This document shows, one piece after another, positions 1-11,867 of a stretch of 64,000 bases of DNA. This stretch comes from Cavenderia fasciculata (Eukaryota > Evosea > Eumycetozoa > Acytosteliales > Cavenderiaceae). The translations under genes and the position numbers were made by a program. The DNA lies in contig NW_004457729.1 in the NCBI RefSeq assembly GCF_000203815.1, forward strand, positions 806,674 to 870,673, given 5' to 3'. How positions within the stretch are numbered: the stretch's first letter is position 1; each line of letters opens with the position of its first letter. The notes under the pieces are model-generated. The model searched no databases. It worked only from the letters and a program-made list of their open reading frames with translations, and had not been told where the DNA came from.

Positions 1-552
1 TGAGCGAGCATCCATTGTACGACCGTCGGAGTCCCCGAATTAAACAAGTACCATGAAAACTCGTTAGTGTAGGGTACCTTGCTTTGGATGAGCAGTTCGA
101 GTACATCGTATCGCGACGTGTCCATTGCAGCCTGGTACACACCGGCCGTAGACAGTTTGATCGGCTCGGTCTGCTCCAACAAGATGCGAATCACCTCGAT
201 CGAGGCACCAGCCGGATCCCTCACCACCTCTCTCAACAAACTAGGAGACACAAACATATTCTGGTACCGAGTATACACTTTTCTAAACACCTCTACATCT
301 TTGATGACTGTGCATGCCAATGTAACTGATTTGGCGTCTGTAAAAGGTACGTCAAATCCTCTATCCATCTTGTCAATCAGCAATGATACCAATCCTGCAC
401 TCAGTATCTGACCAGCAGTATAATAGTGATCATACCTATGTATCCTCGGTAGATCAGTATACTTTCTATATATTTCTCTCTTGCACCATTTCTTTATTTC
501 AAATGAAAGATATCTATTTTGATATACTACTTGAAGGAATAATGATTTGTTC
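1..552 (-). CDS. Ankyrin-repeat-family protein of dictyostelid type, partial
   Basis: The minus strand is open from 552 to the left edge of the window, giving about 184 residues without a stop. The reading begins NKSLFLQVVYQNRYLS and continues through YTAGQILSAGLVSLLIDKM and ASIEVIRILLEQ to VLELLIQSKVPYTN. This is the layout of the large, divergent ankyrin-repeat family of dictyostelids, whose members start with a short helical NK-Y/F-L segment followed by repeats of about 33 residues with an 'A...G..VLELLI' pattern. The segment starts after a good acceptor (CTCTCTAG, ending at 553), so a short first exon with the start codon should lie at higher coordinates; I could not place it. The 3' part is outside the window. 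Function is unknown; such repeats normally mediate protein contacts. Confidence 0.6.
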
Positions 553-936
553 CTAGAGAGAAAGCAAAAGTAGATATTAGTATACTTTAAAGTACAGGAT
601 ATAGTGATAGACTATCTATTACATAACATACATTAATACAAATACAAAAATACACAAATACAAATACAAACAAATGAAATGCAATGACACCTGCAGGTGT
701 GTGATATTAGTTTGTATTTTTTGAAGTGTCAATGGTTTCAAAGTATTATTAAATAGTATTATAAATAAATAACATCCTCATCAATTGAGTTGAATGGGTC
801 TTTGATCAATAAAGATGGTGATGATCGATGTGATCATTAACAAGTTTATTAATTTTTTTTTTTTTTTGGTATCTAATTAGATAATGTTAGTTTCTGATCA
901 GATGAGAATGCAAGGACAGACATCATCATCATCTCT
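553..936. other. AT-rich non-coding stretch with a 14-bp palindrome
   Basis: Between the ankyrin-family exon and the candidate small gene at 937-1119 the sequence is mostly A/T with short direct repeats (ACAAATACAAAT around 640-672). A perfect 14-bp palindrome, ACACCTGCAGGTGT, lies at 687-700. The missing first exon of the ankyrin-family gene may lie here, but no candidate stands out. Confidence 0.5.
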
Positions 937-1119
937 TTAGTTATAGAAACTATTTCTGGATCCAGTAGATGCAGCTGATTTAAATTGAGTTTGTTAGATG
1001 ATTGTTTGATGATGATTTGGATATAAATGAGATTGAATATACTACATACTTGGTCTTCCATTGTTGGGTCTTGGCTTGGTGCCGTTTGCGATTTTTGGTC
1101 CGTTTCCTCGGCTGAACAT
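937..1119 (-). CDS. Candidate two-exon gene for a 35-residue basic protein
   Basis: On the minus strand an ATG at 1119 opens 23 codons (starting MFSRGNGPKIANG, rich in Lys, Arg, Pro, Asn and Gly). They stop at a textbook donor (GTATGT, from 1049) and join, across a 75-nt A/T-rich intron ending AAATCAG at 975, to a second exon reading TASTGSRNSFYN and a TAA (937-939). The two exons agree in phase (1) and the intron has the length normal for this genome. The product is small, basic and without a membrane segment; I do not recognise it. It could be a real microprotein gene, or the 5' end of a non-coding transcript with a chance ORF. Splice signals are the main support. Confidence 0.35.
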
Positions 1120-1906
1120 TATTGCTTGGAGTGATTGAGTTTAGTTGGTTGATTGATTATTTAAAGGTTGGTGTTAAGAGTGCAACAAATAAACTTTGTT
1201 TGTTTGTTGGTTGCTTTGAGAGTATACAGATAGTAATTGTACAATTGAATTGGAGTGAATAAATAGACTAATGCTGAAAGGCAAAGTTGATGATGTGTCT
1301 TGAGACCAGGGCCGACCTCCGACGAAAGATATTTTTGTAAAGAAAAAAAAAAATTGGGTCGAAATACTTTGTGCAAAGATACAACCAAAAGGGTAGAGAT
1401 CTCCACCTTTGCTCTATGATATTTGCCTTGTGATAAAATTCAATGGATGAAGCAGATTCACAGAGAACTAAATATCTCGGTTGGGGTTAATGTAGTGCGT
1501 TACGAGTTACGAGTTGTAGCTACTACAACAACGGAGTTCATTGAAAAGAAAAAAGAATTAATTAGTTAAATTCGTTGATCATTATTATGATGATGATGAC
1601 ATCACAGGATGTAAGTACTTTCTATTAATTGCTACACTAATTAATTGTAATATATATACAATGTGTATTGCAATACATTTATTTATTTATTTATTTGTTT
1701 GTTGATCGCAGATACTACTGACACCCAAGCCAAGATGAACGCGATGTGATGTGTCATCAATAAAAAATATTATATTATATTATATTTTTTAATAATTTCC
1801 TCATTTTTGTCATCAAATTTTGAGGTTCAAAAACTGGGTTGCAAGCACTATAATTTTAATTAAGTAATACAAATATAAATAAATAAATAGTTAGATAGAT
1901 TATAAC
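1120..1906. other. Gap with a weak microprotein candidate and a hairpin 3' end
   Basis: No long ORF. On the plus strand an ATG at 1443 reads MDEADSQRTKYLGW to a possible donor (GTTAATG at 1486). This is phase-compatible with an exon after the acceptor GATCGCAG (ending 1710) that reads DTTDTQAKMNAM and a TGA at 1747. About 15 nt further on come an AATAAA signal and a palindromic A/T hairpin (about 1764-1791), which would suit a 3' end. This would make a 26-residue product divergent from the candidate at 937-1119. The evidence is weak and the donor is poor. A second possible donor, GTAAGT, lies at 1611. Confidence 0.3.
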
Positions 1907-3608
1907 ATGTCACATGGAAGAGTAAAGGGTAAGCAATAATATTTATATTATTAATAAAATGACATAATGTATTAACATGGATTTATAACTATCGACCTAC
2001 TATCACAATCAATCACATGATATATGTATATTTAGAATTAGGAGATGGTGAATTATTCTCAGAGTTGTCTGCTGCAGGTTCAAAGTTGGTTGTAGTTGAC
2101 TTTACGGCCGCTTGGTGCCCTCCGTGTAAGGCCATTTCTCCTCGTTTCGTTGACCTTTCAAATGAATATCCAAATGTTGTATTTTTAAAGGTTGATGTTG
2201 ATAAATGTAGAGTATGTACAAGATAAGAAAATAACAAAAGTGAAAAGTGAAAAGAGAAAGAAGAAGAAGAAGGGTTGGTGATATTAGTAGTAAAGATGAT
2301 AATATATAACTTTTAAATATAATATATGATAACTAACTCTTTTCTTTTATTTTCTTTTTTTTTTCTTTTTTAATCTATATATAGAGTACAGCACAAAGTT
2401 GTGGAGTATCAGCAATGCCAACATTCCATTTCTATATTAATAGTAAAAAGATTGCAGAGTTTAGTGGAGCAGACCCAAACAAGCTCAAGAGTTACATTGA
2501 GCAACACCAAACCAAACCATCTTTTGCATCGAGTGGCCAAGCACTTGGTCACGGTCCAGCTCCCACCCAACAACCAAAACTTGTACTTTCATCCAACGAA
2601 GCCAATCCAGCTTTGGTACGTGAGTTGATTGAAATGGGGTTCCCAGAAAACAGAGCTAAAAAGGCTCTCATCATTGTAAAGAATTCATCTTCTCAAGCTG
2701 CTATGGATTGGATCTTTGAAAATATGGAAAAACCTGATATTGATGATCCAATTACAAATAATAATAATAACAATAATAATAACAACAATAATAATAATTC
2801 TTCTACTACATCTTCGACATCAACAGCACCAGTTGTTCATGATGCACTTTGTGATATTTGTCATAAACAAATCATTGGCATTAGATATAAATGCAAGGTT
2901 TGTCCAAACTATGACTTGTGTCAAGACTGCAAGGAAGGTGGCAAGCATCCAGCCGACCACGAGTGTGTCGCTCATGACAAAAACATTGAAAACTATGTGA
3001 TGACACCAGAAGAGAGAGCATTGCAAAAGAAAAAGTTGGATGAAAAGGTGATGGAATTACGTCGTATCAAGGCTGAAGACGAAGCCAAACGCGAGATTGA
3101 ACGTGAAATTAGCAGAAGATCAAGTGGCAAGGAACAACAACAATCACTCCAAAAGTGGCAAGACGACCAAATGAAAAAGGAACAAGAAAAGATCAAAAAG
3201 GAAAAAGAGGATGAGTTGAGAGCCAAGAAACGTATCAAAGAAAAGATTGAACAAGATAGATTGGAAAGATTGGCTAAAAAGAATGCTAGTTCTGGAACTA
3301 CACCAGCTGTTGTAGCTGCTGCTCCAGTTGCTGTTACACCAGTTGTTGCTACCACTACACCAGCCAATTACTCAGAGGTAACTATTCAAATTCGTCTTCC
3401 AACTGGGTCTGCCATCAGAGGAGTATTCAAACCATCGGATACACTCCAAGTAGTCTACCAATACATTGTTGAAAAGGGTGACCAGGGAAGCCACTTTAAA
3501 CTCTCTACTTCCTATCCTCGCAAGATTTACACTTCCGACGAATTAAAGACTACCACTTTAGAAGCTGCTGGTCTTGTTCCAAATGGAACTTTAATTTTAA
3601 CAAAATAA
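1907..3608 (+). CDS. Thioredoxin-UBA-ZZ-UBX multidomain protein
   Basis: Three exons (1907-1928, 2036-2211, 2385-3608) give 473 residues. Residues 1-105 are a thioredoxin fold with the redox motif WCPPC in [17 protein letters not shown] and the following [17 protein letters not shown] strand containing the cis-proline. Residues 139-180 are a UBA domain ([19 protein letters not shown]), which normally binds ubiquitin. Residues 217-265 are a ZZ zinc finger with paired Cys (CDIC, CKVC, CQDC) and His ligands. A Lys/Glu-rich coiled coil follows at 275-370, then a C-terminal UBX domain, the usual p97/Cdc48 adaptor. UBA plus coiled coil plus UBX is the plan of UBXN1/SAKS1; here thioredoxin and ZZ are added. 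The likely role is a cytosolic ubiquitin-p97 cofactor with a redox or thiol-binding head. The reading frame is continuous across both introns, so the fusion is in the DNA. An Asn run of about 14 separates UBA and ZZ. Confidence 0.9.
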
Positions 3609-3926
3609 ACAAGAGAGAGTAAAAGTAGAGTAAAGTATAGAATGATCATTCTTTTGACAATGACAATGAAAAGGTAAAGGAAAGGAAAGGTAAGGCAATC
3701 TTTGCTTCTTTATTCTCGAGTCGTGCATTTCACGTATGCCATTTTAACAAGATATTTATTCGAGAAAAGATATTTATATCTCAAGAACAAGACAGACAAA
3801 ACATCTATCTACCCACAAAAATGATCAACCCAGAATATCCATACCCAAGGTGATCCTCGATCATTTGTTTATTATTTTGTATATCTATCTATATCATTAT
3901 CTATATTTGTATTTACAACACCAACA
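3609..3926. other. Intergenic promoter region with a short uORF
   Basis: A/T-rich spacer between two plus-strand genes. An 11-codon ORF (MINPEYPYPR and stop, 3821-3853) lies about 75 nt upstream of the next start codon and could act as an upstream ORF. Nothing else is recognised. Confidence 0.4.
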
Positions 3927-6900
3927 ATGAATCGGTCGATTGCATTCATATTGGGGTTGTTTTTTTTGTTTGTTTGTTTCAACTTCAATGAAGCACAAGT
4001 ATTACCCCCACCAGAATGTATGAGTATATACATACAACCAAACAAACGTAAACTAATCTTTATTTCTGTCTGTTGCTACTACTACTACTACTACTAGTGG
4101 AATCTATTATATTCCTAATTAGACAATATAGACTTGATCTTCCTCAGGACCAAACAGTCTGTAATGTCCAATCAGCAGCAGTCATTTGTAATTATACTGC
4201 TCCAAATGAATATCATATTACACAAATGTAAGTCTCTCTCTCTCTCACACACTCTCTCTATCCATCACCCCCTTTAACTACAACAGTTGGTATTGACTCA
4301 ATCTTCTTCTTCTTCTTCTTCTTCTTCTTTTTATAGAAGGGCAGCTGGAAAGGCAAGTCCAGTTGGGTCACCAGATCCAAATTTAAGATCGCTCTACTTT
4401 CCCGGATTACAACAATTCTTTATAATGTGTAGTATTACTGGGGTACCTGCTATTCCAACATTGAATCTATTGACATTGCTAAAGAACATGCCAAATCTAA
4501 CTTCAATTCAGTAACTATCATCAAATCAAATATCGATATCGTACATCTTTTTTGACCCTACTTTACTATTCACCTGATATTTAGAACAACCAATGATCTC
4601 ACTATTAACGACATTCCAATGGATTTTGGTCAAACTTTACCAAGTGTATGTTCCAATCATCAATTTTATTGATTAATATTAATCTTTCTCTCTTTTTAAA
4701 AGCTTAAAAAACTAAGTATACTATACAGTCCATTGACAACGGTTGATAACTTTTTCAATAATACAGGAATTGACACATTCGTTCAATGGGGAAGATCAAT
4801 TGAAAAATTAAGGTTGGACGATTCATTAAGACTTCCCAATCTTAGTTTTATCCAACTTGAGATTACACCCAGTCAACCACAGTCATGGTACATTACACAA
4901 AATTCATTCCCAAAAGTATATGCTGTTGGTTTCAATTCTGATGGTACTGCATTATGTAATCTAAAAGTTGATTCTTCAATTATTAAAGAGATGTAAGTAT
5001 TCACAACAGTAAACTTAAATATCTAATCATAAAATGATTCTATCCAAAATTCTAACATAAATATATAGATTTTTACTTTCATCAAATAGTGGAGGATATA
5101 ATTTAGAAATGGTTAATACTTCTGCAATTACTCAATTGTATGTCATCAAATATAACATATATAATATTTATAGTATATTATATTAATATTAATATTTAAT
5201 AATTTCATTTAAAATTAAAGGGGACTGGATGGAAAACAATCAACTTTGACGCCATCAGATTACAATGAATATCCAAATTTACAATTTGTTATATTGACAA
5301 ACTCTAGTATATCCACATATCCATTTACATCATTTCCTTCATCACTTTTAAATTTGTAAGTATATATATATATACTTGTATTAATCAATTTAGACACAAT
5401 TATTAATAAGAAATTATTCTTCTTTTTCTCTCTAGTGCATCAACATTATCAGAGTTTACAGAAATCCCACCTATTCCAATTATCAAAGATAACTTCTTTT
5501 TAGGTTTAGCAAATAATAAGTTGACCGGTTCAATTCCATTCCATCTCTGGGATAATGTGATTGGAGGAACACTAGACGTGAAGAATAATCCAGATTTAAT
5601 GGGCAGTGTACCTGAATCTTGGTGTGATAAAAGATTATTATTATCTAATACCTCTATTTCATATGTACCAGGTAATATATATTTATAATCATCATTTATC
5701 ATTATTATTATTATTATTTATTAACATTTATTTTTATTATTCTATATAGATTGTTTTTGGTGTTATCAAAGTTCCAATGTAATATCTTTACCTTCAACTT
5801 TAACTAAACCTTCTAGTATTGATTGTGGTATGTACAATTGATCAAATATTAAAAAAAAAAAAAAGAATGATTATTAATATTTTTAATACTAATTAATATT
5901 ATTTCTTACTTACTTCTACTTACAACTACTAAAATAGCCATTACATTGGACAAGGATATTTATTTTTCAATGAATGGAACTGCCAATATTACAGGTAGAA
6001 ACTTTGGTTTTTATACTGAAAATGTAAACTATAGATTAATTGTTTCTAATTCAAAAATTGCGTAAATATATTATAATTATAACTAAATAACTAACCAACT
6101 AACTATATACTAATATATAATAATATTAAATTAACAATGTTTTATTTATCTTTCTTTATTTATGTAGGATAACTTATTTGACGATTGGAACTCCACAAAC
6201 AGTTGATATTAATATATTTGGAACTATTATTCGACCTAAAGTTGTGGTGGCTGATATTAAGGTGCTTGACCTTCAATTCTCTACTCCAACCAACTTTTAT
6301 TTCTCACTTGCATACAATCATTTTATTGACCATCAAATCACCCTCACCTCTAAAACAAGTGGTCTCCAGATCCCATGCTCCTTGTCTTCACCACTCACTG
6401 CCTCGGGTGTATCATGTGTTACACCAAGAGCCATCATCGGTGATTATATTTTAAATATTACAAATCAATTTAATTATTATTCAATGGATTTAAATTGTTT
6501 GTATATCCTAATCTAAAATATTAATATATTTACAATATTAAATGAATGAATGAAATATACTAATTATTTAATTTAATTTATAGTAACCTATTCATACCCA
6601 GTATTAAATAATGTTCAATTATTAGATATACAACAACAACAATTATTATTAATATTGCAAGGTAATTTTGGACCGTCTACATTGACAGTTTCAGTTACAC
6701 TAAATAATAGTATGGCATGTACTATTGTATCAAAGAATAGTGGGCTTGTTGAATGCTCACTTGCATCGATTCCATCGCCCGGACCTGCCACCATTCAAGT
6801 GTCGGTTCAAGACTTCACCGTTTCATTCAGCGATATGCTAAGTATCCCCTACCCACCAACCACCAATTTAAAACAAAAATGTATCGATGATACCTATCAT

Positions 6901-8033
6901 TGCTATGGTCACGGACAATGTAGTGACCAAGGCATTTGTTTATGTGAACCAAATTATTATGATAGTTGTAGATATTTTAGTATGTACAGAAACAAATCAA
7001 AAAATTAATAATAATAATCTTAATTATTAATATTAATCTATTTATTCTTTTTTTTTTTTTTTTTGTAGAGAATCCAAATGTAACATTTATACAAAATAAT
7101 ACAAAACCAGTTGCAACATTTGAATTGGATGGATATCAATTCTTTTTTACATTGGTATCGATTCAAGAAATTGATACAGAGAATGAAATAGTAAAGGAAT
7201 TGGTAGTGGATCAATGGAATGTGACTGATCGTTCCAATGGAGATTTGACATCACTCTACTATCACTTGGATATTAATGCAACGTTGCATCCGGGATTGTC
7301 GGCATCCACCAATGTCTCTACGTCGATTGAGTATTCTACCAAGGACAGAGAGGTTGCATTTGGCGATTCAGTGTTATCGGTTAGTGCCAATAGTATAAAA
7401 GTTGCGGTGAATATAAGTGGATGGCAATACGACTCGATTCTATCACATTTGAGAGTAGTATTTGCGACAGTAGTCAATAATGATGACCAACAATCAGTAA
7501 CACCAACTTGTGATGACGATGACAGTGATGGAACCATTCCAACATTTGAAGAGGTATTTGGAGGTAATAGTTATCTAAGAGTCATTAAAAACAATACACA
7601 ATTCTATGGTCGATTCTTATCCTACTCTTATTCAGATGGTAGAAAGACTTATTCCAAGAATGAATTGATTAGTAAGACTCCTATTAATGGTAGTACTGGT
7701 ACCACAGATGGAGGACTATCACTTGCAAAGATTGGTATACATTTTGCACAATGTGATTTGTGTCTACTTGACCCTGATTTCAGTGCATTGGTAGTCAACA
7801 ACAAACAATTGGAAGTCGAATGTCCCACATCGTCATCGGTGCCGTGGAAGATAATTGTCGGTGCCTGTGTCGGTGGAGTTGTATTTATAGCTTTCACCAT
7901 TGCACTAGTCTACTATATTCGTGATAGTAATCGAATGAGACTTAGACTACGTGAAATATTTCAAAGAGGAGGAGGAGGAGGAGGAAGTAAATCAACATCA
8001 AAACACCAAATCAAACTTGCAAACTTGGATTAA
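3927..8033 (+). CDS. ComC-like cell-surface receptor with LRR-type ectodomain
   Basis: Thirteen exons can be followed in frame: 3927-4017, 4098-4227, 4337-4510, 4585-4645, 4703-4992, 5069-5137, 5221-5355, 5435-5671, 5750-5827, 5938-6061, 6168-6496, 6584-6979 and 7069-8033. The start gives a signal peptide (SIAFILGLFFLFVCF). The first part has leucine-rich-repeat-like segments (LKKLSILYSPL, NKLTGSIPFHLW) split by introns. Then come IPT/TIG-like beta-sandwich segments and one EGF-like module (CYGHGQCSDQGICLC). The last exon holds a membrane-proximal module of about 230 residues, one transmembrane helix (IIVGACVGGVVFIAFTIALVYYI) and a short basic tail. The last module matches the equivalent part of the genes at 20013 and 53362 (shared DPDFSALV-type motif) and is probably the ComC supersandwich domain. 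The likely role is adhesion or recognition at the plasma membrane. Exact exon ends in the LRR part are the least certain. Confidence 0.82.
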
Positions 8034-8873
8034 ACTTTTAAATAAATAAATAAGCTGTACAACTGTACTGTATGTTCATTGCATACATACATACATAGTT
8101 CTTGGGTTTAAAGGAACACACAACAGAGATATCTAATACATAGATATGAGGGTGTACGATTACTATTATTTGAATGAGGTGTTGCAGGTTCCTTGAATCA
8201 TGTGTTTAAAAATAAACGACGAGAGGTAGGTATTAGTCCCCAACCACACATTAACAATGATCTAGATTGATTGTTGCCAACCGATCGGACATAGAGTCGC
8301 ATGGTACGATCTCTTTTTTTTTGCAACAACACATGGTGAAAAAATTACTTGGTTGGTTGGTGAAAGTCTAAGCAGGTGGAGTGGAGGTGGTTGGTTGGCG
8401 GTACCCTTGACAAAAAAACTTTGTAGTTTATTATTAATCATCATAATATTTATAAATACATACATTCGTAGGTCTCAAGTCATTAGCATCAAGAGTAGAG
8501 TGAGTGTTATTATTATTATTATTATTTTCGAATCATTCATCAGCAAGTCTTAAAATTTAGTGGTAGTTAGAGATAAAAAAAAAACGAACAACTTCAAAGT
8601 TTAGTTTTAAAACTACCCTCTCCTTTCCCTCCCCTTTTCATTTAAAATACACACACCACACCTATCACAGACTGACTCTGTAAGGTAGCTACACTTTGTA
8701 CAATCAATCATCAATCAATCAATCAAACAAATAATCAATTAATTTTATATCTTTATATCTTGAAAACAAAAAAGTTGTAATATTTATTTATTTATTTATT
8801 TATTTATTTATTAATAGTAGTATTTATTTATAATACATATAAATATAGAAGTAGTTGTAATAATATTTATAGG
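8034..8873. other. Intergenic region, no gene seen
   Basis: It holds an AATAAA-rich 3' end for the upstream gene (8039-8052), poly(A)/poly(T) tracts, a (TTAT)n run at about 8782-8811 just upstream of the next gene, and no ORF with protein-like composition on either strand. It presumably contains the promoter of the gene at 8874. Confidence 0.55.
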
Positions 8874-10659
8874 ATGAATCGAATTTTATTGATTAGTGCA
8901 ACTGTACTATTCATCGCATTGATGAGTGGTGGAGTTGCAATGGCAGATAGTCAATCACGAGCATTAGACATCATCAAAGAGTACTCTGGTATTGATAGAT
9001 ACACATACTTTACAACTGGTCAGAAACTGACCGAATATCCACCTGGACTGTGTGGAGGCACTCCATTGGATAACTGTGATTGGGCCAAGTACGGTGAAGC
9101 CGTTGTTTTGCTCTCAGGTGTCACTCTTATCATTGCCCTAGTATGTCTTGTATTCAGTGTACTCTTTTGGATGGGTCGTAGCTTCTTTTTCGGTGGATGT
9201 AATCCAACTCATGGTTTAATGTGTCCAGGTCCAAAGTTGGATCCAGAAGTATGTATATATAGAAAGAAAGGAATGAGTAGATGTATGTATGTATGTATGT
9301 ATGTATGTTGACTAATCTTAATTTATTTATTTATATATATTTTAGGTACCAGGAGAAGGATATACAAAGTGTCAAGTATTGGTATTAAAATTCTTGGCAA
9401 TTGGATTTGCTATTGCTGCAGTACCATTGTTTATTACAGCGATGACTGGTAATAGTGCTAGTACAAAGGGTGTTGGTGATTTTGGTGACACTGTTCTTCA
9501 AAAGGGTAATGACACTATTGCATCGATTGAAGTGATTAGTCAGAATATTACTGCTACGCAAGCCAGTCGTGTCACTGGATTCAATGAATACATTAATGAC
9601 ATGATTAATCGTTTGGATGATATTGTGGTACACGGTAAAGAGGTGCGTGACCAAGGTCTCGAAATCAACGAACAGTCTAAAAAGTACAGTGGATATCGTA
9701 ATAGTGTCGTGTTGGCTGGTTTGATTGTTGGTTTGGTTGTATGTATTGTCGTGGCTGTCGCAGGTCTATGCAACATCCCATTACTCAGTTGTGTGGGTGC
9801 ATTGTCGCTCGTCATTGTATTGCCATTCATGTGGATTGTCTTTTCGGCACATTACCCAATCAACTCGTTGCTCTCGGATGTGTGTCTTGCATATAATACC
9901 ACCGGTGTGTCTGGTCTCTCCAACTTTACAAACCCCATCGTCAACGAGATTTTCGCGGGTTGTGAAAACGACACCAACATCATCCCAGTGTTTGCCGATC
10001 TCAATGAGTTGGTCTATGAAATGTTTGACTCGGTGTACAACCAAACATGCGGTGATCGAGGTTACGGAGCTGTCTGTGGCCAAGCCATCCCCGTCTGGAC
10101 CGAGCCGCCCAACTACAACCTTCCCAACGACAGCTTTGCCATCATCGTCCAGTGTCCCAACGAGCCATGTAATAATGAGACGCTCCCCGACTACCTCGAC
10201 TCTCCCATCGTTGATTTCCTCGTTGGCTGCTATATAGTCGCCGACGGCGCCATCAACACCACCATCACCAACCCCGCCGACTGTGTCCTTCCCGACCATC
10301 TCGTCACATACAATGTGACCACCGTTGCCAACGTCACCGTATGCAATACAACGTGTGCCAACGGTCTACTTCGAAATGTGTCCGACGTCGTAATCGATGG
10401 TTACTGGGCACTCATCTCGTTCCAGGGTATCTATAACGAATCGGTTATTCCACTCATCTCGTGCTCCAACTTGATGCCATTTATTGAAGACATCCACGGT
10501 ATTGTCTGTGTCGATGAGGTTAATGCCTTGACACTCCTTATTGCCCCTACCGCCCTCTTTGCCATCCTCCTCATTGGTGTTGGTGTTGTTGGTGTACTTG
10601 GTCAAAAACGTTTCAACAAGAAAGCAACTCAACAACATAGTGGTAATGAAATGGCTTAA
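8874..10659 (+). CDS. Tweety-family-like multi-pass membrane protein
   Basis: Two exons (8874-9248, 9346-10659) give 562 residues. A signal peptide (ILLISATVLFIALMSGGVAMA) is followed by five hydrophobic helices. One is near residues 75-100, one at 135-155, a pair near 240-300 and one at the C-terminus (LLIAPTALFAILLIGVGVVGVL), before a short basic tail. The second helix is followed by GNSASTKGV and a coiled-coil-like segment, and the paired helices end in a conserved-looking SDVC. This order matches Tweety homologues (TTYH), membrane proteins proposed as volume-sensitive channels or lipid-handling proteins. The long loop before the last helix is Cys- and Asn-rich with many N-glycosylation sequons, so it should face outside. 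The intron contains an (ATGT)n microsatellite. Prominin-like proteins share the topology and are the main alternative. Confidence 0.72.
9279..9309. repeat. (ATGT)n microsatellite in intron
   Basis: About seven units of ATGT lie inside the single intron of the Tweety-like gene, just after its donor site. Confidence 0.8.
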
Positions 10660-11515
10660 ACCTTAAACCATTTAAATTAATAATAATAATAATAATAATA
10701 ATAATCGATTGTTAAATAATTATAATAATAATTATTTATAATCACCAATCCTATCCATTGCGAACAACAACAACAACAACAAAAATCTACAAAAGTATTT
10801 TTGTATCAACATCTCATTGTAAAAATTAGTTAATACCGACAATAATAATAATAGTAATAATAATAATAATAATAATATTCATTTCCATCTCTTTTCATCA
10901 CACTCACTATTTATTAAGCATAATAAACTCTATAATAACCAAAACAACCAAACGGTTATTATTATACATGTAAACTATTTATATATATATCGTATCGTGT
11001 CTGTCTGTCTATTTGAATCAAAACCCAATTTATATAAATATGCCCCAGTTGAAATGAAATTCCCAAGTTTAAGCGACTTCTCTCATTCGTTGCAACCCGA
11101 CAAGTCTGGTCGACTTCATTTCCATTATAAGCATCAAAAAAGATATTTATTATTAATAGTTAGAAGAAAAGAGATATACTTACTTTTATATTTATTATTA
11201 TTCCTCTTCTTGGTCATTTGATCATTCCACAACATCAGTCACTCACCACTCCACAACACATCGTTGCTACTCTCGCCCACTTTGAAAAAGTATTGCATTA
11301 ATTAATAGTAGTACTGGGCAGTAGTAAAGACTATCATCATTCCAGGCACACAATTCGAATTGTGTGTATGTGTTTGCTCACAAGACTAGACTGACTGTGT
11401 GTTGTGTGTGTCTTTGATATTAGTTTTCATTCTTCACCTCACTCTTTCACATCTCCTGCTGTATAATTACTCTATTCATTTTATTATTATTAGATATCTC
11501 TTCTCTTCTCTTCAG

Positions 11516-11546
<31 letters not shown>

Positions 11547-11867
11547 CCAACAAATAACAACAACAACAACAGGCAGTAACCGTTACCTACAACTACAACA
11601 AACAAAACAAAACAAAACAAAACAACAGATAGAGATAATGCAATAGTTATTTATTGTTGTAATATTTGAATCATATTAGTTAGTAACAGTGGAGTGACCA
11701 GACCAGACTAGTCTAGACTAGACAGACCAGTTCATTTATAAATACTTCTTCTTATCATAGAGAGGAAAGAGACAAGACAAATTATCAGAATATCAAATTC
11801 ATACCCTTTCTTTCCCTTTGTTCCTTCCTTCTTTCAAAACTAAACAAGAGAGACAACAACAACAACA
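10660..11867. other. Long intergenic region with simple repeats and a 20-bp palindrome
   Basis: It contains (AAT)n runs at about 10679-10706 and 10838-10876, an (AT)n run at 11516-11543 and a CAAAA tandem near 11600-11625. A perfect 20-bp palindrome, CACACAATTCGAATTGTGTG, lies at 11347-11366. The ORF at 10997-11221 has a protein-like start but turns into hydrophobic low complexity; it has no start context or splice partner that I can support. The region probably carries the 3' end of the Tweety-like gene and the promoter of the gene at 11868. Confidence 0.5.
11516..11543. repeat. (AT)n dinucleotide repeat
   Basis: Uninterrupted alternating A/T, about 14 units, in the region upstream of the WDR59/OXR1-like fusion gene. 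Confidence 0.85.

Noticed and set aside
79-411. Plus-strand ORF of 110 codons at the left edge
   Set aside because: It is the antisense of the ankyrin-family exon, whose minus-strand reading has clear repeat patterns.
1161-1406. 81-codon minus-strand ORF
   Set aside because: Composition is random, it crosses a poly(A) tract, and it has no recognisable motif.
9781-10299. 172-codon minus-strand ORF inside the Tweety-like gene
   Set aside because: Antisense shadow in a GC-rich exon; the plus frame has the membrane helices and glycosylation sites.
10997-11221. ORF beginning MSVCLFESKPNLYKYAP
   Set aside because: The first half looks protein-like but it ends in poly-Leu/Ile low complexity. No conserved motif, splice partner or 3' signal supports it.
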